The notes beneath the pieces were generated by a model. The model saw only the letters and a program-made list of their open reading frames with translations. It had not been told where the DNA came from and did no database searches. From Actinokineospora spheciospongiae (GTDB lineage Bacteria; Actinomycetota; Actinomycetes; Mycobacteriales; Pseudonocardiaceae): DNA of 64,000 nucleotides. This document shows, piece after piece, positions 16,696 through 25,749 of the stretch; within the stretch, counting starts at the first letter, position 1, and every line of letters starts with the position of its first letter. The translations under genes were made by a program, and so were the position numbers. The stretch lies in the NCBI RefSeq assembly GCF_000564855.1, contig NZ_AYXG01000051.1:1-64000 (forward strand). The letters are read 5' to 3'.

Positions 16696-18156
16696 ATGAA
16701 CGCGTTCCCGGAGCACGGTCCCGACGAGCAGTGGCGGCACGTGTCCGCCGCGTTCGAGCAGACCAGCCTGCCGCTGGAACAGCTGTGGCTGCGGTACTTC
16801 TCCATCGGCGGCACGATGGGGCTGATGGAGGTGGAGGCCTACCTGCACGGGCTGATGCCGATGCCCGTTCCGCAGCGGGACATGCTGGCCCACGCCATCA
16901 ACGAGCGGCTCAACGAGATCGACGTCCCGCAGAGCGCGCCCTACAGCCTCGACCCCGTGCCGGACACCCCGGTCGCGGACCCGTTGACCGCGCTGGTGCG
17001 GCTCCTGGAGGGCGCGCACCGCACGCCACCGGAAGCCATCCCCGCGGTCGCGGCGTCCGCCGCGGAAGCCCTGGGCCTGGGGTTGACCATCTACCTGGTC
17101 GACCGCGAGCAGCACGCGCTGCACCCCTTCGTGGGTGCTCTGGAGCGGCGCCGGGTGCCGCTGCCGCTGGACACCGGGGCCGCGGGCACGGCGTTCCGGC
17201 AGGTGCGGTCCACGTACGCGCGCAACGCCGTCCACTCCCCCCTGTGGATGCCACTGCTCGACGGCGCCGACCGGTTGGGCGTGCTCAAGGTGACCGCCCG
17301 GGACGGGGCCGACCTTGAGGACCCGGAGCTGCGCACCCAGTGCCGCTGGCTGTCCGTCCTCATCGGGCACGTCGTCGCGGCGGCCGAGCGGTACGGCGAC
17401 GGCGTGCGGCGGGCTCGGCAGCCCACGGCCCCTGGTTCACTGCTCGTCCGGGAGCTGTTGCCCCCGCTGACGGCGGGCACCGACGAACTGGTGCTCACCG
17501 GCATGGTGGAGACCTGCGGCGACCTGGCGTGCGACGCCTTCGACCACAGCGTCTCGAACGCCACGGCGTCGCTGGCGATCTTCGACGCGGGGGTCGGTGA
17601 CGGCCGCGGCGGGCTGCTCGTCGCCACCGCGGTGGCCGCCTACCGCGGCGCCCGCCGGGCCGGGCTGGACCTGCCCGGGCAGGCCCACGCCATCACCGGC
17701 GCACTCACCGCCACCTTCCCGACCGGGGCAGCGGTCTCCGGTGTGCTGGCCGAGGTGGACCTGGGCTCAGGCGCACTGCGCTACCTCAACGCCGGTCACA
17801 GCGACCCACTGATCATGCGCTCCGACGGCGCGGCGGACGACCTCCCGCGCGGCCAAGGCCCCGCGTTCGGCCTGGGCCCCGCCCCGACACCCGCCACGGG
17901 CCTGCTCAACCCCGGCGACTGCCTGCTGCTCCACACCGACGGGGTGACCGACGGCCGCGACGCCACCGGAAGCCAGTTCGGCCGAACCCGGATGTCGCAA
18001 TGCCTGCGCGACGGCGTACTGACCCGGGACCCGGCCCCGGAAACCGCGCGCCGCATCGTCCACGCCGCCCTGGCCCACCAGGGCGGTGTGCCCGAAGACG
18101 ACGCCGCGGTGGTCCTGGCCCACCGCACCGGGACACCCACCCGACGAACGGGGTAG
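16696..18156 (+). CDS. SpoIIE-type PP2C serine phosphatase with GAF domain
   Basis: 486 aa. Residues 1-90 are a helical N-terminal module (SIGGTMGLMEVEAYLHGL). Residues 95-235 look like a GAF domain. Residues 255-480 are a SpoIIE/PP2C phosphatase: GDLACDAFDH, a DAGVGDGRGGLLVATAVAAYR segment in the position of the metal-binding DGMGHG loop, HTDGVTDG and the final PEDDAAVVLA. Such enzymes dephosphorylate STAS antagonists and so release sigma factors; several STAS genes lie within 45 kb. ATG 16696 has GGGGTGG upstream; GTG 16687 is an alternative. Confidence 0.85.
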   Translation: MNAFPEHGPDEQWRHVSAAFEQTSLPLEQLWLRYFSIGGTMGLMEVEAYLHGLMPMPVPQRDMLAHAINERLNEIDVPQSAPYSLDPVPDTPVADPLTALVRLLEGAHRTPPEAIPAVAASAAEALGLGLTIYLVDREQHALHPFVGALERRRVPLPLDTGAAGTAFRQVRSTYARNAVHSPLWMPLLDGADRLGVLKVTARDGADLEDPELRTQCRWLSVLIGHVVAAAERYGDGVRRARQPTAPGSLLVRELLPPLTAGTDELVLTGMVETCGDLACDAFDHSVSNATASLAIFDAGVGDGRGGLLVATAVAAYRGARRAGLDLPGQAHAITGALTATFPTGAAVSGVLAEVDLGSGALRYLNAGHSDPLIMRSDGAADDLPRGQGPAFGLGPAPTPATGLLNPGDCLLLHTDGVTDGRDATGSQFGRTRMSQCLRDGVLTRDPAPETARRIVHAALAHQGGVPEDDAAVVLAHRTGTPTRRTG

Positions 18157-18238
18157 CCCGGGAGCCAGGACGGTCTCCAGGACCTGTCCTCGCGGCCGCC
18201 GACCTATTCGGCCACCCCGGCGACCGTCAGCACACGGC

Positions 18239-19006
18239 CTAGTTGAGTGATCGGGCGTTGCCCGCCACGGAAACCGGGCGGGGGCGCTCCGCGACGAGGT
18301 GGTGGACCAAGCCGCTGATGGCCGGGGACGGGTCCAGCCCGAGTTCGCGTCGGACGAGCGCCCGGTAGTGGTGGAACTGCCGCACCGCCTCCGCTGGGTT
18401 CCCGTCAGCCAGGTGCAACTCCACCAAAGCCCGGTGCGCGCTCTCCCGCAGCGGATCGACCCGCACAGCGGCCACAGCGGTCTTGTGCGCCAGGTAGAGA
18501 TCCCCAGCACGGCGATACCGCTCACTGAGCATCTCCAACGTCCGCAGCCGCACCTGCCGGAACCACTCCCGCTCCTGCGCCACCCACGGCTCGTCCCACC
18601 CCGGCAGCAACTCCCCACCGAGCAGCCCGGAAGGCACCTCCGGCCCGGGGATCCCGTGGTCGCACGGTTCATGGGCCAGCGCGCGAACCGTCCACACGTC
18701 GACCGACACCGCGCGGTGCGCGGCGAGGGTGTCCCCGGCAGTGGTGACCAGCGGGAGCTGCCACTTCATCAGCCGCCACAGCGTCGAGCGCAGGCAGGCC
18801 GAGGCCCGCGTCGGGGTGGCACCGGGCCACAGGCTCCGCGCGGCGGCAGCGCGGCTCACCGGTTCGGCGTGCAGCACCAGGTAGGCCAGCAGCCGCTGGG
18901 CTCCCGGCACGACCGGCACCGCGGTCTCCCCGACCGTCAGCCCGAAACCTCCCAGCAGGCGCAGCCGGGGACAGTCCGCGTGGCTTTCCGGGGATTGCGT
19001 GGCCAT
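18239..19006 (-). CDS. SARP/AfsR-type transcriptional regulator with BTAD domain
   Basis: 255 aa. Residues 14-95 form the winged-helix DNA-binding part (LRLLGGFGLTVG, LLAYLVLHAEPVSRAAAARSLWP, ASACLRSTLWRLM). Residues 100-245 form the bacterial transcriptional activation domain (ESAHRALVELHLADGNPAEAVRQFHHYRALVRRELGLDPSP). There is no NB-ARC ATPase part, so it is a small SARP. SARPs usually activate secondary-metabolite clusters; no full biosynthetic cluster is adjacent, so the target is unclear. It is divergent from the manganese catalase gene. Confidence 0.88.
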   Translation of the reverse strand: MATQSPESHADCPRLRLLGGFGLTVGETAVPVVPGAQRLLAYLVLHAEPVSRAAAARSLWPGATPTRASACLRSTLWRLMKWQLPLVTTAGDTLAAHRAVSVDVWTVRALAHEPCDHGIPGPEVPSGLLGGELLPGWDEPWVAQEREWFRQVRLRTLEMLSERYRRAGDLYLAHKTAVAAVRVDPLRESAHRALVELHLADGNPAEAVRQFHHYRALVRRELGLDPSPAISGLVHHLVAERPRPVSVAGNARSLN

Positions 19007-19234
19007 CGCTACCTCACCTCACGTCGAGCCCGTCTCGCCCCGGGTGCCCACAAATCCGGTCATCCAACGTGTGGCGCACTTATTTTTCCGGTGCCCGGAG
19101 CAGCGGGGAGAACGGCGCGGTGACGCACCGGTGTTGTCGTCGCGGCGGTGCGGCGACAGGGCGTTCCTAGCGTCGGAGCCGACCACTTCCCGTCGGCGGC
19201 CCCGGCCGCCGAGCAGAGCAGAGCAGGAGTGCGC

Positions 19235-20101
19235 ATGTTCACCCACACCTCCCGACTTCAGTTCGAGGCGAAGCCGCAGGCGCCGGACCCCGTCTTCGCC
19301 CGCAAGCTCCAGGAGCTGATCGGCGGCGCCTACGGCGAGATGACCGTGACGATGCAGTACCTGTTCCAGGGCTGGAACTGCCGGATGGAGGGCAAGTACA
19401 AGGACCTGATCATGGACGTGGCCACCGAGGAGATCGGCCACGTGGAGATGCTGGCCACGATGGTGGCCCGGCTGCTGGAGGGCGCCCCCTCCGAGACCAC
19501 GGCGGCCATGGTGGGCGACGACCCGGTGCTGGCCGCGATCGTCGGCGGCATGGACCCGCAGCAGGCGATCGTCAGCGGCGGCGGGCCGACGCTGTCCGAC
19601 AGCAACGGGGTGCCGTGGAACGGCCGCTTCATCGTCGCCAGCGGCAACCTGATGGCCGACTTCCGGGCGAACGTGGCCGCCGAGGCCCAGGGCAGGCTCC
19701 AGACCGCCCGGCTCTACAACATGACCGACGACCCGGGCGTCAAGGAGATGCTGCGGTTCAACCTCGCCCGCGACACCGCCCACCAGAACATGTGGCTCGC
19801 CGCGATCGAGGAGTTGCAGGAGGACGGCCTGGAGGGGCCGATCACCCCGAGCGCCCTGTTCGACGAGGAGAACCAGGAGCACGCGGGCACCATCTGGCAC
19901 CTGTCCGACGGCACCCACGGCGCCGAGGGCCGGTGGGCGAGCGGGCCCGCGCCGGACGGGGTGCACGAGTTCTCCTACCTCCAGGAGGCTCCCCCGCTGG
20001 GCGACAAGGCGTCCGCGCCCAAGCCCGACCCGCTGCTGTACGCGACCAGCCCGGCGAACCTGGGCCTGATCGAGAAGGCCATCCGCAAGCTCACCCCGTG
20101 A
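19235..20101 (+). CDS. Manganese (non-heme) catalase
   Basis: 288 aa, the usual length for the family. Dinuclear-manganese ligands can be seen: a Glu in the first helix region (QELIGGAYGEMTVTMQYLFQ), EEIGHVEM with Glu and His, and RDTAHQNMW preceded by acidic residues. The enzyme splits hydrogen peroxide without heme. GCAGGAG precedes ATG 19235. The next gene on the same strand, 78 bp away, encodes an Nramp-type manganese importer, which fits the metal need. Divergent from the SARP gene. Confidence 0.9.
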   Translation: MFTHTSRLQFEAKPQAPDPVFARKLQELIGGAYGEMTVTMQYLFQGWNCRMEGKYKDLIMDVATEEIGHVEMLATMVARLLEGAPSETTAAMVGDDPVLAAIVGGMDPQQAIVSGGGPTLSDSNGVPWNGRFIVASGNLMADFRANVAAEAQGRLQTARLYNMTDDPGVKEMLRFNLARDTAHQNMWLAAIEELQEDGLEGPITPSALFDEENQEHAGTIWHLSDGTHGAEGRWASGPAPDGVHEFSYLQEAPPLGDKASAPKPDPLLYATSPANLGLIEKAIRKLTP

Positions 20102-20178
20102 GGTCACCCGCGCGGCCGCGCCACCCCCGGTGGTGCGGCCGCGCGACCGCGCCCGGTCCGCGCCACCAGGAGAAACCG

Positions 20179-21444
20179 ATGGTCGATTCCGTCCTCAACC
20201 ACCCGTCCCTCCCCCTCGGTGCCCGCGCCCGGGAGCCCGTCCGCGCCCGGCTGCGGTCGGTGGGGGCGCTGATGGGCCCGGCGTTCGTGGTGGCCGTGGC
20301 CTACGTGGACCCGGGCAACTTCGCCACCAACATGGCCGGTGGGGCGCAGTACGGGCACCTGCTGCTGTGGGTCATCGTGTCCGCCAGCGCGACCGCCGTG
20401 TTCGTGCAGTACCTCTCGGCGAAGCTCGGGGTGGCCACCGGGCGCAACCTGCCCGAGCTGTGCCGCGAGCACTACCCCCGGCCGGTGGTGCGCGGGCTGT
20501 GGGTGCAGGCTGAGCTGGTCACGATGGCCACCGACCTGGCCGAGTTCGTCGGCGCCGCGGTCGCCCTGAACCTGCTCTTCGGCATCCCGCTGCTGCCCGC
20601 CGCGGTCCTCACCGCCGTGGTGTCGCTGGCGATCCTGGGCTTGGCCCCGCTGCGGCGCAGGCGGTTCGAGAAAATCATCGTGACCCTGCTGAGCATAGTT
20701 CTGGCCGGTTTCGTCTACCAGACGCTGCAACTGGGGCCGCTCACCGACGCCGGGGCGGGCCTGGTGCCCGGGTTCGCGGGGGTGGACAGCGTGCTGCTCG
20801 CCACCGGGATGCTCGGCGCCACAGTGATGCCGCACGCGATCTACCTGCACTCGGCGCTGACCCAACACCGGTCCGACCCCGACCCGGCGCAGCGCAGGCG
20901 CACCCTGCGCGCCACCGTCGTGGACCTCGGGGCCGCGCTGGGGATCGCGGGCCTGGTCAACGTCAGCATGCTGCTCATCGCCGCGGACGCGCTGCACGGC
21001 AGCGCCCTGCCGTCGGACACGCTGGAGGACATGCACGGCAGCCTCGGCACCACCCTGGGCCCGGCGGCCGGGGTGGCCTTCGCGGTGGCCCTGCTGGCCT
21101 CCGGCCTGGCCGCCTCCAGCGTCGGCACCTACTCCGGCGAGGTGGTGATGGCGGGCTTCCTGCGCAGGCGGGTCCCGCTGCTGCTGCGCCGGGTGGTCAC
21201 CATGGCCCCCGCGCTGGCCGTGCTGGCCGCCGGGGTCGACCCGATGCGCGCGCTGGTGCTCAGCCAGGTGGTCCTCTCCTTCGGCATCCCGTTCGCCCTC
21301 TTCCCGCTCGTCGCCCTGAGCAGGCGCCGCGACGTCATGGGCGACCTGGTGAACCGCCGCTGGACCACCGCGGCGGGGGTGACGGCGGCCCTGTTGATCT
21401 CGGGCCTGAACCTCTTCCTGCTCCACCGCACCCTGTTCGCCTGA
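20179..21444 (+). CDS. mntH: Nramp-family divalent metal transporter (manganese importer)
   Basis: 421 aa with about 11 membrane helices. Family metal-site motifs are present: DPGN at residues 44-47 in helix 1 and MPH in helix 6 (GATVMPHAIYLHSAL). Nramp proteins co-import protons with Mn(II) or Fe(II). The gene follows the manganese catalase with AGGAG before ATG 20179, so coordinated manganese supply to the catalase is inferred. It converges on the metallo-hydrolase gene with 16 bp between the stops. Confidence 0.9.
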   Translation: MVDSVLNHPSLPLGARAREPVRARLRSVGALMGPAFVVAVAYVDPGNFATNMAGGAQYGHLLLWVIVSASATAVFVQYLSAKLGVATGRNLPELCREHYPRPVVRGLWVQAELVTMATDLAEFVGAAVALNLLFGIPLLPAAVLTAVVSLAILGLAPLRRRRFEKIIVTLLSIVLAGFVYQTLQLGPLTDAGAGLVPGFAGVDSVLLATGMLGATVMPHAIYLHSALTQHRSDPDPAQRRRTLRATVVDLGAALGIAGLVNVSMLLIAADALHGSALPSDTLEDMHGSLGTTLGPAAGVAFAVALLASGLAASSVGTYSGEVVMAGFLRRRVPLLLRRVVTMAPALAVLAAGVDPMRALVLSQVVLSFGIPFALFPLVALSRRRDVMGDLVNRRWTTAAGVTAALLISGLNLFLLHRTLFA

Positions 21445-21460
21445 GCGGGCCCCGGTGGGC

Positions 21461-22285
21461 TCAGCCGCCGACGGGGACGGTCAGGGCGACGGTCTGGCCG
21501 CGCTCCACCCGGCGCAGGTGCCCCGGTGGCTGCCTGCGGTCGAACTCGTCGGTGAACTCCGACAGCGGGGACTTCATGATCGTGTAGTCGTTGAAGTGCA
21601 CCGGGACGACCTGCCGGGGGCGCAACATCTGGACGAGGTCGACGCCCTGCCTGCCGTCCATGGTCAGCAGCAGTCCCAGGAAGCGGGTCCCGCCCAGGTG
21701 CACGACCGCCACGTCGATGCTGGGGTAGCGGTCGCGGATCTCGCGCAGTTCCCGGTGGTACAGGGTGTCGCCGCTGAGGTAGACGCGCACCGGTTCGGCG
21801 GCGGGCTCGGCCTGGTACTCCACCATCGAACCCATGACCGGGGGCAGGAGCCCGGCCAGCGGGCCCAGGGCGTGCCGGGCGGGCAGGGCGGTGACGCGCA
21901 GGGTGGCGCCCGCCTTGGTCAGCGACAGGTCGCCCCAGGTGCGCAGCGGGACCGGTTCGCGGAAACCCCAGCGGCCCAGCTTGCGGGCGGCGTGCTCGGT
22001 GGTCAGGATCGGCAGGTCGCGGGCGAGCCCGGCGCGGGCGACCCGGTCGAAGTGGTCGCCGTGCAGGTGCGACAGGACCGCGGCGTCGATCGGGGGCAGG
22101 TCGTCGATGCCGAAGGCGGGGTCGAACCGCCTGCGCGACACCAGGCCCTGGCCGATGTGGGTCCACTGGCCGCGGCGCAGGAAGTTGGGGTCGGTGAGGA
22201 GGGTGAACGGGCCGAGGCGGAGCACGGTCGTGGCATTGCCGACGAACGTGAGCGAGCAGTCGGACCGCGGTGGGGGTGTTGTCAT
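21461..22285 (-). CDS. MBL-fold metallo-hydrolase (UlaG/NAPE-PLD-like)
   Basis: 274 aa. The metal-binding motif HLHGDHFD is at about residues 73-80, preceded by the FVGNATTVLRLGPFTLLTDPN entry of the lactonase/NAPE-PLD-like branch. Later ligands are GDTLYH (Asp) and VPVHFND (His). Substrates in this branch range from lactones to phospholipids and cannot be predicted. ATG 22285 was chosen as the last start before the TFVGNA motif with a plausible upstream region. Confidence 0.83.
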   Translation of the reverse strand: MTTPPPRSDCSLTFVGNATTVLRLGPFTLLTDPNFLRRGQWTHIGQGLVSRRRFDPAFGIDDLPPIDAAVLSHLHGDHFDRVARAGLARDLPILTTEHAARKLGRWGFREPVPLRTWGDLSLTKAGATLRVTALPARHALGPLAGLLPPVMGSMVEYQAEPAAEPVRVYLSGDTLYHRELREIRDRYPSIDVAVVHLGGTRFLGLLLTMDGRQGVDLVQMLRPRQVVPVHFNDYTIMKSPLSEFTDEFDRRQPPGHLRRVERGQTVALTVPVGG

Positions 22286-22364
22286 TGCCGGGGGATTTCC
22301 CGGATTGCACCGGTCAACCGCGCCGGTTCCCCTGCCTCCCGGCGGCACTCCATTTGAAGTGTGG

Positions 22365-22422
22365 TGTCATCCGTTTGATGACAGTGTCAATGTCGTCAGG
22401 TGGATGACAGTTGGTATCATCC
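22365..22422 (+). promoter_or_regulatory. Paired palindromic operator-like sites over a putative leaderless promoter
   Basis: Two inverted repeats share the half-site TGTCATCC/GGATGACA. The first is TGTCATC-N5-GATGACA at 22365-22383; the second is GGATGA-N9-TCATCC at 22402-22422. GATGACAGT recurs at 22377 and 22403. TATCAT at 22415-22420 could be a -10 element, placing the transcript start at or next to ATG 22427. A dimeric repressor could block this promoter (inference). Confidence 0.5.
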
Positions 22423-22426
22423 GACC

Positions 22427-23578
22427 ATGACCGTTGACACCGTGGAGTCCCCCGGCATCGTGCCGCTGCGCACCGGCTTCGACGTCGTCCTGCGCGGGTT
22501 CGACCGCCACCAGGTCCAGTCCTACGTCGAGGCCGCGGAAGCCGATCTGCGCCTGGTCTCCGAGGACCGCGACGCGGCCGTGGCGCAGGCCCAGCACCTG
22601 GCGGAGGTGCTGGAGCGGACCAGGGCCGAGGTCAGCGAACTCACCGAACGCCTCGAACGGGTCTGCCGCTCCCCCGTCGACGCCGACGGGCTCTCCGAAC
22701 GGCTGCGCCGCCTGGCCGAGCTGGCGCACGCCGAAGCGGAGGAGATCACCTCGCGCGCCCGCGCCGCCGCCGAGCAGCAGTGGTCCACCGCGCGGGAGGC
22801 CACCTTGCGGTTGCGCGAGCGGCACGAGCAGGTGATCGCCGACCTCGACCGGCGGCGGGCGGAGATGGAGGCCGAGCACCGCGAGCTGATGCGGCGGGCG
22901 CACGCCGACGTCGAGGAGACGACCCGCCGGGCGGAGGCGGCGCGGCGCGGCCTCGACGAGCGGGCGGCCCGCCTGCGGGCGCGGGCCGACGCGGACTTCG
23001 AGACCGCGCTGGCGGCCCGCAGGCGGGAGGCGGACCGGGAGATCGCCGAGCGGCTCACCGGGGCCCGGGCCGAGGCGGCGCGGATCGTGGCCGCCGCCCG
23101 GACCGAGGCCGGGCAGCTGCTCGACGAGGCACGCGCGGAAGCCGCGCTGATGCGCTCCCACCGCGATCGGGTCGCCCGCTCACTGCGTGAGGCCCAGGCG
23201 CTGCTCACCGCGGCCGAACCACTGCTGGCCGACCCACCCGAGCCCCGGCCCGGCCCGACCGGGGGCCAGTCCGCCCCGGCAAGGGACCAGCTCAGCCCCA
23301 CCGGGGCCCAGCCGCACCCAGCCGGGGACCGACTCGGCCCCACCGATCCCCGGCCCCGCCCAACCGGAGATCAGCCTCATCCGACCAGGGACCAGCACCG
23401 CCCATCCGGGGAACGGCCCCACCCAGCCGCAGAACGGCTCGACCCACCCGCAGAGCGGCATGGCCCGGCCGGGAACCGCCTCGAACCACCTCAGGGCCGG
23501 TTCGACCCGCCTCGGCAGGCCGGGAAGCCGTCCCGGACCCCGGCGTTGGCCGGGGTTCCCGCCGCGGTGGCGAGCTGA
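22427..23578 (+). CDS. DivIVA-like coiled-coil protein with Pro-rich repeat tail
   Basis: 383 aa. The N-terminus LRTGFDVVLRGFDRHQVQSYVE resembles the DivIVA/GpsB membrane-targeting domain (FDxVLRGYxxxQV). Residues 35-270 are almost continuous charged coiled coil with Ala/Glu/Arg heptads. Residues 275-370 are a Pro/Arg/Gln/His-rich tail of degenerate 11-13 residue repeats of the GDRLGPT / GERPHPA type. Proteins of this design organise the cell pole or division site in actinobacteria; this is not the usual chromosomal divIVA/wag31 setting. ATG 22427 has no ribosome-binding site and may be leaderless. Confidence 0.75.
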   Translation: MTVDTVESPGIVPLRTGFDVVLRGFDRHQVQSYVEAAEADLRLVSEDRDAAVAQAQHLAEVLERTRAEVSELTERLERVCRSPVDADGLSERLRRLAELAHAEAEEITSRARAAAEQQWSTAREATLRLRERHEQVIADLDRRRAEMEAEHRELMRRAHADVEETTRRAEAARRGLDERAARLRARADADFETALAARRREADREIAERLTGARAEAARIVAAARTEAGQLLDEARAEAALMRSHRDRVARSLREAQALLTAAEPLLADPPEPRPGPTGGQSAPARDQLSPTGAQPHPAGDRLGPTDPRPRPTGDQPHPTRDQHRPSGERPHPAAERLDPPAERHGPAGNRLEPPQGRFDPPRQAGKPSRTPALAGVPAAVAS

Positions 23579-23656
23579 CCCGACCCGGGCACGTGCGTTT
23601 GATCGACAGCGCACCGGGCAACCGGAGTACCGAGACCGGTGAAAGGACGAATCGCG

Positions 23657-24307
23657 ATGACTGCTGGAGACGTGGCGGCGACGGTGACGACGGTTGTGGT
23701 GCTCGACCCGGCGGACACCAAGCCGCACAGCGACCTGCCCGGGACCTGGCGGGAGTTCGCCGAGCAGCGGAACGTGGTGTGGATCGGCGGGGAGACCGAC
23801 CCGCTGCACCGCTGGGACGCCGTGCTGGCGGACGTGACCGGCCCGTACGCGGTGGTGGCGGGCGGCCCGGAGGCGGAGGTCGCGCTGACGGTCGCCGAGC
23901 GGAGCGGTCGTCCGCCCGCGGTGGTGCTGCTGGTCGACCCGGGTGCGGACGACGCAGCGCCGGGGAGTCCGGCGTTGGCGGCGAACGAGGCGTGGCTGCG
24001 GCGCACCACCCGGCGCCGCGAGGACCTGATCTCGGCGGGCACCGACGTGCGCCTGGTCGCGGCCAGCACCGGCGGCGCGCAGGACCGGGTCAACGCGCCG
24101 CTGCCGCTGGGGCACCCGGACGTCGTGGCCGCCGTCGAGACGGCGCTCGGTGCCGCCCCCGTCCTGACCCCCGCCGCCGAACGCGAGCCCGACATCGACT
24201 CCTACGACGACCCGGAGGACTTCGCCGACGCGGTCGGGGTCGACCCGACGCCGGAGCAGGTCGACGAGTACCGCGAGCACGTGGAGCAGCGGCCCGGGAG
24301 CGCCTGA
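23657..24307 (+). CDS. Hypothetical protein, alpha/beta type
   Basis: 216 aa. I do not recognise the family. Alternating hydrophobic strands (VTTVVVLDPADTK, AVVAGGPEAEVAL, PAVVLLVDPG, VRLVAASTGG) suggest a Rossmann-like or degenerate hydrolase fold. The tail is acidic (DIDSYDDPEDFADAV). ATG 23657 has AAAGGA upstream. It is convergent with the STAS gene at 24319, with 11 bp between the stops. Its codon use is typical for the window, so it is very likely a real gene. Confidence 0.65.
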   Translation: MTAGDVAATVTTVVVLDPADTKPHSDLPGTWREFAEQRNVVWIGGETDPLHRWDAVLADVTGPYAVVAGGPEAEVALTVAERSGRPPAVVLLVDPGADDAAPGSPALAANEAWLRRTTRRREDLISAGTDVRLVAASTGGAQDRVNAPLPLGHPDVVAAVETALGAAPVLTPAAEREPDIDSYDDPEDFADAVGVDPTPEQVDEYREHVEQRPGSA

Positions 24308-24318
24308 GCGCCGTCAGG

Positions 24319-24693
24319 TCACCGGGCCGCGAGCAGGCCCGCGACGGCGTCCGCGCTGTCGGGGCGGCGGTCGAACAGCGGCAGCAGGCCGGTGAGCTCC
24401 AGCAGGCGGAGCATCATCGGCCTGCACCCCGTCAACACCAGGGGGAAGTCCAGCTTCATGGCCCTGTCCCTCGCCTCCATGAACCACGCGAGGCCCGCCG
24501 ACCCGCAGAAGGCGACTCCGGCCAGGTCGATCACCAAGCCCGGGGTGGTGGGGGTGAACAGGGGTGCCGCGGCTCGGTCCAGCAGCGGCACGGTTGCCAC
24601 GTCGAGGTCACCGCTGAGGACCGCGACGGGAACGTCGCCCACGTGGTCGACGCGGATGTCGAAGAGCCGTGGTGTGGTGTTCTCGCTGTTCAT
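24319..24693 (-). CDS. STAS-domain anti-sigma factor antagonist
   Basis: 124 aa, a complete single STAS domain. LSGDLDVATVPLLDRA is the first strand-helix, and VIDLAGVAFCGSAGLAWFMEA contains the phosphoacceptor loop with Ser in the canonical place (G-S-A-G). The closing segment PMMLRLLELTGLLPLFD is typical. In partner switching the unphosphorylated form binds an RsbW-type kinase and frees the sigma factor. The start has no strong ribosome-binding site. Confidence 0.85.
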   Translation of the reverse strand: MNSENTTPRLFDIRVDHVGDVPVAVLSGDLDVATVPLLDRAAAPLFTPTTPGLVIDLAGVAFCGSAGLAWFMEARDRAMKLDFPLVLTGCRPMMLRLLELTGLLPLFDRRPDSADAVAGLLAAR

Positions 24694-24966
24694 GGCACCC
24701 GTTTTCGTCAGGGCACGCTTCGCAGGCCACGAGCTGTGGGCTCAACACGCGACGCACAATCCACATACCGTGTCTACCGCCTTCCCACGCACGCTAACCC
24801 CCCGCACCGGACATGGCAAAGGGCGGTGTGGCCTCACGCACTCCTTCACCCATTCGGGCGACCGCTGACGACCGAAGGGTGTACCCCGGTCCACGCTGTC
24901 GAACGTGGCTGGGAGCGCTGGTCTCAGGCACCGGAGCCCGGTGCCGCGGCCTCGTCCGGCCGCGGA

Positions 24967-24991
24967 GTTTGCGAGCGCGGCGGCGGGGTAG
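24967..24991 (+). promoter_or_regulatory. Stress-sigma-type promoter match for the gene at 25002
   Basis: GTTT, 15 nt, GGGTAG, ending 10 bp before GTG 25002. Both elements are strong matches, and the position supports that start. The rest of the 24694-25001 intergenic stretch holds no recognisable gene. Confidence 0.55.
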
Positions 24992-25001
24992 ACCAGGCCC
25001 C

Positions 25002-25709
25002 GTGATCACCCCGGAGGAACGCACCGAGCCATCGCGGCCCCCCGAGCCGGAGAGCGCGGGACGCCGGGGGTGGTCGTCCTGGGTGCGCGGCGGGTTCGCG
25101 GCCCTGGGTCGGGCGCGGTCGGCGCCCGCGTTCCACCCCTCGGGCCGGGTGCTGACTGGTCGGATCAGCGCGGTCGACGGCTGCCCGCCCTGGTTTCCCC
25201 TGCCGGTGGAACCGACCCCGGCGCTGGTCCGCGTGTCCAAGGGCGTCGGCCTCCCCGGCGGAGCGCCGGACATCCTCGGCCTCGGGATCCGGACGACCGT
25301 GGACGGCCTGCCGTGGGACCTGCTGCTGTCGAGCTGCGGGCCGGGCCCGCTGCGCGGGCTGCCGTTCCCCGGGCTCGGCTGGGACCGGGCCCACTACAGC
25401 AGCATCGTGGCGCTGGTGGGTGACGGCGGCCGGGGTGTGCTGCGCGCCGTGCCGCGCGGACTGCCGTCCGGAGCGCGGCTCGACGCGGTCGTTCCCGCGC
25501 TCCCCTTCGGCTGGGACCTCCGGTTGGGCGGTGTGCGGGTCGGGCGGCTCGACGTCACCGCGCGGGCCGACGAGGAGATCAGCTTCGACCCCCTGGGCAA
25601 CGCGGCCGGGTTGGGCACGTCGCCGCGGTGGCTCACCGCCCTCCGCAAGCCCGCCTACGTGGGCAGCCAGGAGGGGCGCCACGCCGCCGAACCCGGCACC
25701 CGCCGCTGA
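25002..25709 (+). CDS. Hypothetical protein, distant catalase-fold similarity
   Basis: 235 aa. The order SAPAFHPSGRVLTGRIS, then ALVRVSKGVGLPGGAPDILGLGIRT, then WDLLLSS recalls a family sometimes annotated as phosphodiesterase and structurally close to the heme-catalase barrel. I see no heme-binding Tyr motif, so catalase activity is not claimed. The start was set by the promoter match just upstream. A 35-residue polar leader precedes the conserved part. Stress control is inferred from the promoter only. Confidence 0.6.
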   Translation: MITPEERTEPSRPPEPESAGRRGWSSWVRGGFAALGRARSAPAFHPSGRVLTGRISAVDGCPPWFPLPVEPTPALVRVSKGVGLPGGAPDILGLGIRTTVDGLPWDLLLSSCGPGPLRGLPFPGLGWDRAHYSSIVALVGDGGRGVLRAVPRGLPSGARLDAVVPALPFGWDLRLGGVRVGRLDVTARADEEISFDPLGNAAGLGTSPRWLTALRKPAYVGSQEGRHAAEPGTRR

Positions 25710-25749
25710 GGCTGAGACCGGCCACAGCAGCGGTTCAGGCGGCCGCGGT

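Noticed and set aside
24694-24966. Possible small gene between the STAS gene and 25002
   Set aside because: Frames lack codon bias and starts; only the promoter match at 24967 can be supported.
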